NCBI GenBank assembly: GCA_026392265.1
Contig: JAPLCL010000131.1
Coordinates: 1-25,171 of the forward strand
Length of the DNA stretch: 25,171 nucleotides
Source of the DNA: Actinomycetota bacterium
GTDB taxonomy: Bacteria; Actinomycetota; Thermoleophilia; UBA2241
Direction of reading: 5' to 3'
Shown: positions 1 through 7,766 of the stretch, in pieces
Numbering within the stretch: the first letter of the stretch is position 1
Layout: the number at the start of each line of letters is the position of its first letter
Program-made: the position numbers and the translations under genes
The notes under the pieces: generated by a model
Database searches by the model: none
What the model saw: the letters and a program-made list of their open reading frames with translations, nothing else
What the model was told of the DNA's origin: nothing

Positions 1-3
1 GAC

Positions 4-558
4 ATGACAGGATCTAAAGAATCTCAGGGCCGCTGCGGCGGCCCGGCACGCTTCAAGTTCGGCCCGCACGGCCCGCACGGCCCTCACGGTCACGGCCGCG
101 GCCCTTGGTCCCGGGCGCGTCGCGGCAACGTCCGTGCCGCGATCCTCTCGGTACTTGCCGAAGAGCCGATGCACGGGTACCAGATCATGCAGCAGCTAGA
201 AGAGCGCAGCGGCGGCATGTGGCGCCCCAGCCCCGGCTCGGTCTATCCGACCCTGCAGCTCCTCGAGGATCAGGGCTTCATCAAGGGCGAAGAGGTGGAA
301 GGCCGCCGCGTGTTCTCGCTCACCGAGACCGGCAAGGCCGAGGCCGAGGCCAGCAAGGAGGCCCACGGCGCCCCGTGGGAAAGCTCGGAGCATGGCGACG
401 AAAGCCCGCGCTTCAGTCTGCGCAGGTCGGTCTTCCAGATCGGCGCCGCCGCGAAGCAGGTCGGCACCACCGGCTCGTCCGATCAGGTCGAGAAGACGCT
501 GGCAATCCTGGCCGACGCGCGCAAGCGCATCTACGAACTGCTCGCCGCAGGCGAGTAA
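4..558 (+). CDS. PadR-family transcriptional regulator with His/Gly-rich N-terminus
   Basis: The protein (184 aa) carries a PadR winged helix at about residues 40-115. The hallmark pattern is visible: a hydrophobic first helix ending in a 'MHGYQIMQQLEE' stretch, then 'PSPGSVYPTLQLLEDQGFI' and a wing with 'GRRVFSLTETG'. PadR proteins are dimeric one-component repressors, often of nearby efflux or stress genes. The C-terminal helix (about 155-182) would be the dimerisation helix. The first 37 residues are unusual, with GPH repeated and then HGHGRGP, a possible metal-binding or flexible tail. The ATG lies 3 nt from the window edge, so no ribosome binding site can be seen and the true start could be upstream. 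The target is unknown. The downstream neighbour is convergent and probably not co-regulated. Confidence 0.85.
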   Translation: MTGSKESQGRCGGPARFKFGPHGPHGPHGHGRGPWSRARRGNVRAAILSVLAEEPMHGYQIMQQLEERSGGMWRPSPGSVYPTLQLLEDQGFIKGEEVEGRRVFSLTETGKAEAEASKEAHGAPWESSEHGDESPRFSLRRSVFQIGAAAKQVGTTGSSDQVEKTLAILADARKRIYELLAAGE

Positions 559-601
559 GCGGGAGCGCGGGCCGCAGCGCGAGAAGGCCAGCAAGCGTGA
601 T

Positions 602-636
602 GAGGGTGGGGCGGCCGGAAGGGCCGCTCCACCCTC
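602..636. terminator. Hairpin between convergent genes, likely bidirectional terminator
   Basis: A 15-bp stem (602-616 with 622-636, one G-T wobble) closes a 5-nt loop. It sits just after the PadR stop and just before the stop of the convergent PHP gene. Only a short T-stretch follows on the + strand, so it is a GC-type terminator at best. Confidence 0.55.
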
Positions 637-663
637 GCGTTTCCGCGGGCCAGAAGTCGCGCT

Positions 664-2577
664 TCAGACTCGGCGCGCCGGCATGCGGCTCTTGGGACTC
701 GGGGATAGCGCGTGCTTGATTCCCCGCGAGTGTCGCCGGCCGGGGGCCGGCGACGGTCCGCCGAGGCTCGCCAGAATGGCGTCACCGTCTGCCGATACGG
801 GCAGCACCCGCACGCGCCGGGGGTCGAGGCCGCGGGCCACGAGGTCGCGGGCCGCCGCGCGCGACGGCGCGAACACCTCGTCGAGCATGCTGCAGAACCA
901 GGTGATGTAGCGGCGCTCGGCAGAGCGGGGCAGGTCGGCGCGGAAGGCGCCCGTGATGGGCAGGTGCAGCAGCTTGGCGGCCAGCAGGGCCACGAGGCCG
1001 GTGCCGCTGACGGTGCTGACGTGGATGGCCGTGAAGTCGTTCTCCTCGAGGTAGTCGAGTACATCGACGATCGGAGGGACGACAAGGGCGCGAGCGGAAT
1101 CGAGCGCTGGGGGGCGCCAGCCGTTGGCCTGGAAGTTCAGCGCGTCGCCGCGCATGCCTGTCGGAGCGGTCGTGGAGGTCATGACCTCGAGGGCGACGCC
1201 GCGCTCGACCGCCGTCTCCGCCAGCCGGCGGATGCTCACCGACACACCGTTGACTTCGTCGAAGGTGTCGGTGAACACGGCGATCTTCGGCCCCGGGGGG
1301 CCTGCGGCAAGGAAGTGCCGGCGGAGCCGCTCTTGTGAAGCGCGATCGCGGCTCTGCAGACTCCAGGCGATGAAGTACGGCAGCTGCAGGAAATGGACCA
1401 TACCCACCGCGAAAGCAGACTGCAGCCAGCGCTTGCGACCCACGTGGATGGAGGGGTCGATGAGAGGCTGGAGGTGGAGGTTGATGACGTCGTCGGCGAG
1501 CCGCTGGGCCACAGCGAAGATACGCCGGTTGAGTTCCCGCCCGTCGACGCCGTAGATGCCGTCGGGGGCCGCGAGGAGCGACCCGATCTCGCGCTCGAGG
1601 AGCTCCTCCCATGCCGGACCGCGGCCGTCGCCGTCGCGATAGAGGCCCGGAGCGATGCTGCGCACGCCGCGGACCGTCTTCTCGAGCACCGGCACGTCGC
1701 GGCCGATGCGCCCGAAGCCTTTGCGGATGAGCTTGAGAGGGCCCTGGCGCGGCACGGGCTCGTCGAGGCGCAGGATCTCGCGCAGCTTCCAGAAGGCCGG
1801 AGTGTAGATGCTGTGCGCGAGCAGGCGCGCGTCGCCGTCGGCGCCGACCGGCTCGCAGTCGCCGCGCGCGACGGCGGCGAGCAAGCCCTGCGCCGTGCCG
1901 TCTCCGGGAGCGACCGTGTACGCGCCGGCGACGAAGAGGCTGCTGTGGTCGTCGGACCCGCCGACAAGAGCCTTGCGCCAAGGGGTCTCGCCATACGGCT
2001 CGATGCCCTGGCGCGCCGCCATGTCGGCGATCTTCTCGGGCGTCAAGGTCGCCACGATGTCGCGGAGCAGGCCGTTGCAGCGGTTCACGCGGGCGCCGTT
2101 ACGGCCTTCAAGGACGTTGAACAGCAGCAGCATACGCTCGACCGTGTCGGCGGTGAGGCTGCCGGTCATGTCGAACAGCGGGTGCGCAAGGTAGTGCACC
2201 ACCCCGGCCTCGCGCAGGCAGGCGACCAGGTCGTGGATCGAGGCGCGGGCGCGCTCGGCCTCAGCGAAGGCGCGCTCGTCCAGCCCGAGCGCCACCACGT
2301 GCACCCGGGTCCCGTCCTCCGGGAACCAGGTGTCGAACTCGGTGCTCAGGAACGTGCCCGGCAGATGGGCGATCGCCAGCGACCCGTTGAGCGTGTTGTG
2401 GTCGGTGATGGTGACGAAATCCATGCCCCGGCTGCGGGCGGCCGCGTACACGTCGAGCGGCTCGGCGTACGACTCCCGCCCACGCATCGCGCGGATGCCC
2501 GCGTGGGTGGGGTTGTCCGAACAGCGCGAGTGCACGTGCAGGTCGGCGCGATACGTCACAGCGTGGTCCACGGTCAT
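664..2577 (-). CDS. PHP-domain phosphoesterase fused to GT4 glycosyltransferase N-terminal half
   Basis: The 637-aa protein has two parts. Residues 9-245 form a PHP metal-dependent phosphoesterase domain: HVH at 14-16, DHNT at 59-62, a histidine in 'YLAHPLFD' (131) and a DDH triad at 209-211, so its metal site looks complete. Residues 430-600 match the acceptor-side Rossmann half of a GT4 glycosyltransferase ('KIAVFTDTFDEVNGVSVSIRR'). The nucleotide-sugar donor half, with its EX7E region, is absent: the frame runs into a low-complexity Pro/Ser/Arg tail and stops. PHP-GT4 fusions I know of in actinobacteria are longer, so this looks C-terminally truncated. ATG 2577 directly abuts a TACAGT hexamer; GTG at 2571, 6 nt below it, is an alternative leaderless start. 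The ACT-domain gene is divergent, with a 65-bp gap. Confidence 0.75.
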   Translation of the reverse strand: MTVDHAVTYRADLHVHSRCSDNPTHAGIRAMRGRESYAEPLDVYAAARSRGMDFVTITDHNTLNGSLAIAHLPGTFLSTEFDTWFPEDGTRVHVVALGLDERAFAEAERARASIHDLVACLREAGVVHYLAHPLFDMTGSLTADTVERMLLLFNVLEGRNGARVNRCNGLLRDIVATLTPEKIADMAARQGIEPYGETPWRKALVGGSDDHSSLFVAGAYTVAPGDGTAQGLLAAVARGDCEPVGADGDARLLAHSIYTPAFWKLREILRLDEPVPRQGPLKLIRKGFGRIGRDVPVLEKTVRGVRSIAPGLYRDGDGRGPAWEELLEREIGSLLAAPDGIYGVDGRELNRRIFAVAQRLADDVINLHLQPLIDPSIHVGRKRWLQSAFAVGMVHFLQLPYFIAWSLQSRDRASQERLRRHFLAAGPPGPKIAVFTDTFDEVNGVSVSIRRLAETAVERGVALEVMTSTTAPTGMRGDALNFQANGWRPPALDSARALVVPPIVDVLDYLEENDFTAIHVSTVSGTGLVALLAAKLLHLPITGAFRADLPRSAERRYITWFCSMLDEVFAPSRAAARDLVARGLDPRRVRVLPVSADGDAILASLGGPSPAPGRRHSRGIKHALSPSPKSRMPARRV

Positions 2578-2607
2578 ACTGTAGCGGATGAGCGGCCTGG
2601 CCGGTGC

Positions 2608-2636
2608 TTGCGCCGCTCCACGTCTGACCCTAGAGT
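2608..2636 (+). promoter_or_regulatory. Candidate promoter giving a leaderless mRNA for the ACT-domain gene
   Basis: TTGCGC (2608-2613) and TAGAGT (2631-2636) are separated by 17 nt. TAGAGT ends 6 nt before the ATG at 2643, so transcription would begin at or next to the start codon. No Shine-Dalgarno is present. The -35 is weak. Confidence 0.4.
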
Positions 2637-2642
2637 CACATC

Positions 2643-3239
2643 ATGAGCGGCGTCCAGCATGCGGTCCTCACGGCCATCGGCCCGGATCATCCGGGTCTTG
2701 TCGACGAGGTGACGCGCTTCGTGGCGGAGTGCGGCGGCAACCTCGAAGACAGTCGCATGGTCAACCTGCGCGGCCAGTTCGCGATGATGATGCTTGTCGC
2801 GGGGCCGGCGGAGGTGGTGCAGCGGCTGCGAGATGGACTGGGCGAGTTGCGCGCGGCCACAGGCGTACATGCGGAGGTGCAGACTGCAGCCGCCGGCCGG
2901 TCGCCGGCCTCGCCGGCGCTCCCCTACACGCTGTCGACCTGGGCCATGGACCATCCCGGCCTCATGCAGTCGGTGGCGCACCTCCTCGGCGAGATGGGGG
3001 TCAACATCGAGAGTGCCGAGACGTCGCTGCGGCCGGCTCCGTACACCAACGCACCGCTCTTCGCGATGGAGCTCGTGCTGGCGGTGCCGCAGAGTGTGCG
3101 CGTCGTCGAGCTGCGTGAGGCGCTGGAGCGGCTCTGCGACGAGCTCAAGAGCATCGGCCGGCGGTGCGGGCCGGCGCCACGAGATCTCTCTACTGCCCCG
3201 TTCTCTCCGCGAGCAGCCGCGCTGCCTCGTCGGCGGTGA
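2643..3239 (+). CDS. Tandem ACT-domain protein, GcvR-like
   Basis: The protein (198 aa) contains two ACT domains, about residues 5-80 and 93-175. Each begins with the typical 'DHPGL' turn after strand 1 (15-19 and about 103-107) followed by 'GGNLEDSR' and 'GVNIESAE', where ACT domains bind amino acids at dimer interfaces. This is the arrangement of GcvR, the accessory regulator of the glycine-cleavage system in enterobacteria; in actinobacteria the ligand and partner are not established. The last 25 residues are Arg/Pro/Ala-rich, unlike an ACT fold, and overlap the 3' end of the convergent gene by 50 bp. No ribosome binding site precedes the ATG; the start appears leaderless. Confidence 0.8.
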   Translation: MSGVQHAVLTAIGPDHPGLVDEVTRFVAECGGNLEDSRMVNLRGQFAMMMLVAGPAEVVQRLRDGLGELRAATGVHAEVQTAAAGRSPASPALPYTLSTWAMDHPGLMQSVAHLLGEMGVNIESAETSLRPAPYTNAPLFAMELVLAVPQSVRVVELREALERLCDELKSIGRRCGPAPRDLSTAPFSPRAAALPRRR

Positions 3240-4878
3240 ACTCGGGCCAAGGCGCCGGGAGGCCGCGCTCCAGCGCGCTGACGCCGGCGCCCCTCTCGTT
3301 CACCTCTCCGATGACGGTCGCGGCGATGCGTTCGCCGGCGAGCGCCCGAAGAAGCGCATCGGTCTCGCGCGGGCGGCAGCAGACGAGCAGGCTGCCGGAG
3401 GCGATGAGGCCCAGAGGGTCAACGCCGAGCAGCGCGCAGAGACGGCGTGTCTCGGGGAGCAGCGGCACGCGTTCGCGGTGCACGATGATGCCGTGCCCGC
3501 CGGCGACGGCCAGCTCCCGCAGCGCCGTGGCGAGCCCGCCCTCGGTGATGTCGTGCATGGCGCGCACGCCGGCGAAGCCGGCGGCGAGGCGCGCCTCCGG
3601 CACGATGCTCAGGCGGCCGAGAAGCGCGCGGCAGGCGTCGAGCTCGCATTCGTCCATGCCGAGGGCACGGAGGCGCTCGCCCAGTTCCTCGGCGAGCAGC
3701 GCCGTACCCTCCACAGCGAGCGCCTTGGTGAGGATCACCTGGTCGCCGGGCAGCACCTCGCGCTTGTCGCGCAGGTCGGCGCGGCGCATCGTCCCCAGCA
3801 TCGTCGCGGAGACCACCGGCCGGGTGACCGCGTCGCTCACCTCGGTGTGCCCACCGACCAAGGTGACGCCGGCGCTGTTGGCCGCCGCTGCGAGGTCGGC
3901 CAGCAGCGCCAGCGCCTCTGAGGCCGTGGTCTCGGGGGGCAGCAGCACCGTCGTGAGCAGCCAGCGGGGAGCGCCCCCCGACGCGGCGATGTCGTTGGCG
4001 TTCACGAGCACCGCAGAGGCCGCGAGCTCCCGGCTCGACAGCGTGATGGGGTCGCCGTGCGCCACGAGTGTGTCCACGCCGGCGATGTCGAGGGCCGCCA
4101 CGTCCTCGCCGATGCCGGCGGGGACGAGCACCGACGGGTCGGCCGCCGCGAGGTTGCTCAGATGCCGGGCGAGCAGCTCGTTAGGCAGCTTGCCGTGGGG
4201 CAGGGGCAGGCCGAGCCTGACGACGTCGTCCAGCTCGGCGAGGCCGTGCACCACGAAGTCGCAGTCGATGTCTTCAGGAAGGTCGAGCTCGTGCACAGCG
4301 GCGCTGGGAAGCGCCCCGTCGTCACCGTTGGTCAGGAACGCCGTCAGCGTCCCGGCAGCCCGCCCGGCCTGCATATCGAGCACGTAGTCTCCGACCAGGA
4401 GCGTCTCCTCGACGCTCACGCCCATCGTCGCGGCGGCGTGGAGGACGCCGTCGGGAGCCGGCTTTGGACGGATCCCGTCGTCGCGCGTGACGATCACGTC
4501 GAAGTCGCCGGCGTCCAGAACGCGAAAGCGGCTCAGGGCCCGCTGCACTGCGGCCGCGCCGTTCCGCGTGAGGACGCCGATCTTGAGCCCCCGCGCGCGC
4601 AGACCTCGAATGACACGCTCGGCGTCCGCGTTGGGCGCGGACTCGGCGGCGGCGGCCAGCTCGAAGCGTTCCAGCGCGGCCATGGCATTCTCGCGATGCA
4701 CGCCGGCGGGTAGCGCCTCGATCCATTCCAGGACGAAGCTGTCGGGCGGACAGCCGACCTCTCGCTTGACGGCGGGGAAATCGAGGGCGCCCGGACGGGT
4801 GAGCGTACCGTCGAAATCGAAGAGCACGGCTCGCAGATGAAACGGCCGCGGGCCGTGCCCGGGGTTTGGCTCGCGCAT
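3190..4878 (-). CDS. HAD phosphatase fused to AIR-synthase/HypE-like ATP-binding protein
   Basis: The protein (562 aa from ATG 4878) is a two-domain fusion. Residues 15-225 are a HAD-IA hydrolase of the phosphoglycolate-phosphatase type: motif I DFDGT at 21-25, motif II around 'GVLTRNG' (101-107), the motif III lysine in 'RPKPAP' and motif IV 'GDYVLDM' (163-169). Residues 227-562 are an AIR-synthase-related (PurM/HypE/SelD/ThiL superfamily) domain: 'GIGEDVAALD', 'VNANDIAASGG', 'LVGGHTEVSDAV', and a C-terminal 'HDITEGGLATAL' match HypE-like ATP-binding proteins. The C-terminal Cys that HypE needs for cyanation is missing, so it is not a canonical hydrogenase maturase. The reading frame is open upstream to 5160, but that part is low-complexity and overlaps the protease gene, so 4878 is chosen. 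Substrate unknown. Confidence 0.8.
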   Translation of the reverse strand: MREPNPGHGPRPFHLRAVLFDFDGTLTRPGALDFPAVKREVGCPPDSFVLEWIEALPAGVHRENAMAALERFELAAAAESAPNADAERVIRGLRARGLKIGVLTRNGAAAVQRALSRFRVLDAGDFDVIVTRDDGIRPKPAPDGVLHAAATMGVSVEETLLVGDYVLDMQAGRAAGTLTAFLTNGDDGALPSAAVHELDLPEDIDCDFVVHGLAELDDVVRLGLPLPHGKLPNELLARHLSNLAAADPSVLVPAGIGEDVAALDIAGVDTLVAHGDPITLSSRELAASAVLVNANDIAASGGAPRWLLTTVLLPPETTASEALALLADLAAAANSAGVTLVGGHTEVSDAVTRPVVSATMLGTMRRADLRDKREVLPGDQVILTKALAVEGTALLAEELGERLRALGMDECELDACRALLGRLSIVPEARLAAGFAGVRAMHDITEGGLATALRELAVAGGHGIIVHRERVPLLPETRRLCALLGVDPLGLIASGSLLVCCRPRETDALLRALAGERIAATVIGEVNERGAGVSALERGLPAPWPEFTADEAARLLAERTGQ

Positions 4879-4939
4879 CCTGCGGCTCCTCTTCGAGTCC
4901 GCCTCGTTCAGCTCGCCCGGCGCCCGGCGTCTTGCACCG

Positions 4940-6451
4940 TCATCTGCCGGCGTAGGCTTTGATGCACACGTTCGCGTCGGCGTTCTGAGCGTCGTCGGCG
5001 AGGTCGAACCACGGGTCGCCGTCACCGGAGCGCATGTAGCTCTGGCCCGCCTTTGCCACGGCTTTCGACTCCCAGTGCTCAGCGGGGCGCTCGACGGCGA
5101 TCGGTCGCGTCTCGCCCGGCGTGCAGATGCGCACGGCGACCACGAACTTGCGGCGGGCACGCACGACCAGCGGCGTGTCCAGATCGACGGTGGTGAACCC
5201 CGGGAGGGCTACCACGCCCGAGCCGCGCTTGCTCAGCGATTCCAGCGAGTCGCCGGCCCAGACTTCGTAGGATGTGCCCGCGACCGGGGCGTAGAAGCCG
5301 ACCGCGACGATGGGCTCGGAGGCTTTCGCCGTGAAGCGGTTGGCGGCCCAGGCGACCGACGGGTCGGGCGCCTCCGGGTAGCCCCACGAGGTGGTCCATC
5401 CGAGGGTGTCGTACTGGTAGTTGCGGGCGTAGTTACCGGTGTCGTCGACGCGCGCATAGCTCGTGCAGTCGTCGAAGGCGAACGCGCGGTCGTAGTAGGA
5501 GACCCAGAAGTACCCGTGGTCGCCGTAGCCGGAGCCCCAGCTGTTGCGCACGAGGAACGCACCGGGGCCCGGCGGCGCCCCCGTCTCGAGGGCGGCAAAC
5601 CGATCGCTGGGAAACGTGTCGTCCCAGCCGACGATGCAGACACCGTGATTCTCGACCACCGTGTAGCCGTCGTGTTCCTCGCCGGCCGCAACATCGCAAT
5701 AGTACGTCGCCGTCGCGACCCGGTCGGGGGCGGACGAGTCGAATGAGTCGAAGCCATCGTCGTAGAACATCCCGACGCTGAGTGCGCCGTTCTGGACGAC
5801 CATCTCCTTGAGGAGGTCGTTGTCCAGGAACCCGGTGCGGCCGGGCAGCATGACCGCAGCCTGTACATGCTTGCGCACAGCGCCGGCCTTGGGAAGCTTC
5901 GGGGTGTGGTAGGGGTCGTCGCCCTCGTTGACGGGCCCCGCCCAGCGCGTGAGGTACGCGACGGCCATGAAGTCCCAGCCGCCCCAGATGTAGCGTCCGC
6001 CGGCGAAGGGCCCGTAGCCGCTGCGCGATACGAGGTTGTCTTCGCTGAAGTCCCTCCGCTGGCCCGGCAGCAGCCGCGACTCGAGCGCCGCGAGGTTGGC
6101 GAACGCCCAGCACGTGCCGTAGGGCCCCTGGTCTTTGATGACGGTGAGGCGACCCTGGTTGCGCAGGTCGTAGGCAGGCGGCAGAGAGAGACGGGCGGCC
6201 TGTGCCTCCGCGGCCGCGCCGAGATGCACCTCGACCGGGTTCGGCAGCTTGCCGAAGGCGCCGGCCAGCGGATCGTGGAGAGCCTCCACAAAGGCTTGGC
6301 TCAGCGGGCCGGGCTGAGGCCGCAGAGGCTGGCCGACGGCGCCGGCGGCGGCCGGCCACACAAGTACGACGCTGCCCATGAGCGCCACGACGAGCGCCAG
6401 CGATCTCCACAGGGAGATGGTGGTTACACCCGATGTGGCCAGCGTGGTCAC
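4940..6451 (-). CDS. Exported papain-family (C1A) cysteine protease with C-terminal lectin-like domain
   Basis: The protein is 503 aa from GTG 6451, preceded by GGAGGT with an 11-nt spacer. A hydrophobic segment near residues 16-36 ending in Ala-rich sequence looks like a signal peptide or anchor. The catalytic apparatus of a C1A peptidase is complete: oxyanion Gln108 and Cys114 in 'DQGPYGTCWAFA', His269 in 'VENHGVCIVGWDD', and Asn303 in 'VRNSWGSGYGDHGYFWVSYYD'. The roughly 200 residues after this are beta-rich, as in the lectin-like domain that often follows bacterial and archaeal secreted C1A proteases. It probably degrades protein outside the cytoplasm. It lies divergent to a pilin-like gene (156-bp gap), and its stop is 61 bp upstream of the HAD-AIRS start on the same strand, so the two could be cotranscribed. 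Confidence 0.87.
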   Translation of the reverse strand: MTTLATSGVTTISLWRSLALVVALMGSVVLVWPAAAGAVGQPLRPQPGPLSQAFVEALHDPLAGAFGKLPNPVEVHLGAAAEAQAARLSLPPAYDLRNQGRLTVIKDQGPYGTCWAFANLAALESRLLPGQRRDFSEDNLVSRSGYGPFAGGRYIWGGWDFMAVAYLTRWAGPVNEGDDPYHTPKLPKAGAVRKHVQAAVMLPGRTGFLDNDLLKEMVVQNGALSVGMFYDDGFDSFDSSAPDRVATATYYCDVAAGEEHDGYTVVENHGVCIVGWDDTFPSDRFAALETGAPPGPGAFLVRNSWGSGYGDHGYFWVSYYDRAFAFDDCTSYARVDDTGNYARNYQYDTLGWTTSWGYPEAPDPSVAWAANRFTAKASEPIVAVGFYAPVAGTSYEVWAGDSLESLSKRGSGVVALPGFTTVDLDTPLVVRARRKFVVAVRICTPGETRPIAVERPAEHWESKAVAKAGQSYMRSGDGDPWFDLADDAQNADANVCIKAYAGR

Positions 6452-6507
6452 GGAGCGAGTGTACCTCCATTCCTCGCGAGGCGCGCCCTGCCGTGCCCAG
6501 GCCTTCC

Positions 6508-6521
6508 GGGTACGCGTACCC
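6508..6521. promoter_or_regulatory. 14-bp perfect palindrome in the divergent protease/pilin gap
   Basis: GGGTACGCGTACCC is a perfect palindrome with no spacer. It lies 57 bp upstream of the protease GTG and 86 bp upstream of the chosen pilin ATG, a position suited to an operator serving one or both genes. The regulator is unknown. Confidence 0.4.
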
Positions 6522-6607
6522 AAACATTCATACCAGTCTGATTTCTGCCGATGTGCCGAGAATAGATGTAGGCAATGCCAACGCGCTCCGCACAAACGGG
6601 GAAGGCG

Positions 6608-7620
6608 ATGAGATCACACAGATCGGCAGGACACGCGGGCTTCACTTTGATAGAGCTGTTGATCGTGATCATCATCATCGGCATCCTGGCGGCCATCGCC
6701 ATCCCGCTCTACGTCGGCCAGCGGGACAAGGCCAAGGACGCCGCCGTCAAGGAGGGCGTGCACATCATCCAGATCGGCGTCATGAGCTACGCCACGGACC
6801 ATGGCGGCGTCTACCCGGCCACCGAGTACGTCACCTTCACCGCCGACCGCAGCCTCGGCAACCTCGGCAACCGCTACCTCGACACCTGGCCAAAGAACCC
6901 CTGGACCGGCAAGCCCATGGCCAACACCGGCAGTGCGGTGCTCTTCACCACCGACTTTGCCAGTATGGCGGGGCTGAGTCAGCTCCAGGGCACGTGGAAG
7001 ATCGTCAACGGCGTGCTCGTACCGCCCACGTCCGGTGGACGCTTGGCCTTCGGCGATACTGGCTGGACGGATGTTCAGCTCGATGTGAACGCTACGCTGA
7101 ACAGCGGCCCGGGCTACGGCGTCTACTTCCGCTCCGATGGCCAGGCGGCCATCACGGGCTACTGCTTCCAGTTCGACCCCGGCCTGGGCAACAAGTTCGT
7201 CGTGCGCAAGGTGAACGCCGGCGCCGAAACGGGCCCCATCGCGACCGCCTCAATGCCTGCCGGCTTCAGCATCTACGGCACGGCCCACGCCATCACCATC
7301 AGCGCCGTGGGCAGCCACATCGTCTGCAAGGTGGACGGGGTCACGGTGCTCGACTTCAACGACAGTACCTTCGCCTCGGGAAGCGCCGGCCTGCGTGGCT
7401 GGTACGGCACCGATGTGGGCTTCCTCAGCGCGAAGGCGCTGGATGGTACGGCACCGATGTGGGCTTCCTCAGCGCGAAGGCGCTGGACGGCACCGGCGTC
7501 GGCAGCGGGGACGCCAGCAAGGGCGATTACGCCTACGCCTACGCCGCCAACGCGCCCTCCTACGGCCTGGTCGGCTGGATGGCCGGCAACGGCGCCTTCG
7601 TCGTGCAGCCGCTCGACTGA
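6608..7620 (+). pseudogene. Type IV pilin-like protein with jelly-roll-like domain, frameshifted by a 44-bp tandem duplication
   Basis: The ATG at 6608 follows GGGGAAGG and gives a short basic leader, MRSHRSAGHAG, ending in the prepilin peptidase site G/FTLIE (cut before Phe, Glu at +5). About 20 hydrophobic residues follow, as in class III pilins and pseudopilins. An earlier ATG at 6575 has no clear ribosome binding site. After the pilin helix, about residues 130-270 look like a concanavalin-like jelly roll ('WTDVQLDVNATLNSGPGYGVYFR', 'VVCKVDGV'-type strands). At 7400-7487 an exact 44-bp unit occurs twice; 44 is not a multiple of 3, so reading leaves frame in the second copy and continues as low-complexity sequence to 7708. 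Removing one copy restores a 322-aa protein ending 'GAFVVQPLD' at 7620. It is either a recent inactivation, a reversible switch or an assembly error. Confidence 0.8.
7400..7487 (+). repeat. Exact 44-bp tandem duplication
   Basis: Units 7400-7443 and 7444-7487 are identical at all 44 positions and abut with no spacer. The bases flanking the pair break the repeat on both sides. A 9-bp stretch, ACGGCACCG, occurs near the start of unit 1 (7404-7412) and again just across the right edge (7487-7495), which could have promoted slippage. Confidence 0.95.
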
Positions 7621-7766
7621 CCGCGCTCGGCTGCCTGTCACCAGGGTCCGGTCGTGTCCCCGGCACCGCGGCTCTCGCGACGGTTACCGGCACGTCCCCC
7701 AAGGGTAGTACGCACTCATCGCATTGCCAACTGCCCGGGCCACCCGGGTGCATCTTGGAGGGGACC

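Noticed and set aside
61..100. Short repeats near the window start as a CRISPR or repeat array
   Set aside because: They are 9-bp codon repeats encoding GPH within the PadR gene, without spacers.
1393..2646. + strand open frame of 417 codons opposite the PHP gene
   Set aside because: No recognisable domain; the opposite strand carries an intact PHP metal site.
4879..5160. N-terminal extension of the HAD-AIRS protein
   Set aside because: It is Arg/Ser/Thr low-complexity, overlaps the protease coding region and precedes a normal HAD start at 4878.
7444..7708. Programmed ribosomal frameshift in the pilin-like gene
   Set aside because: There is no slippery sequence logic needed: the frame change is explained exactly by the 44-bp tandem unit.
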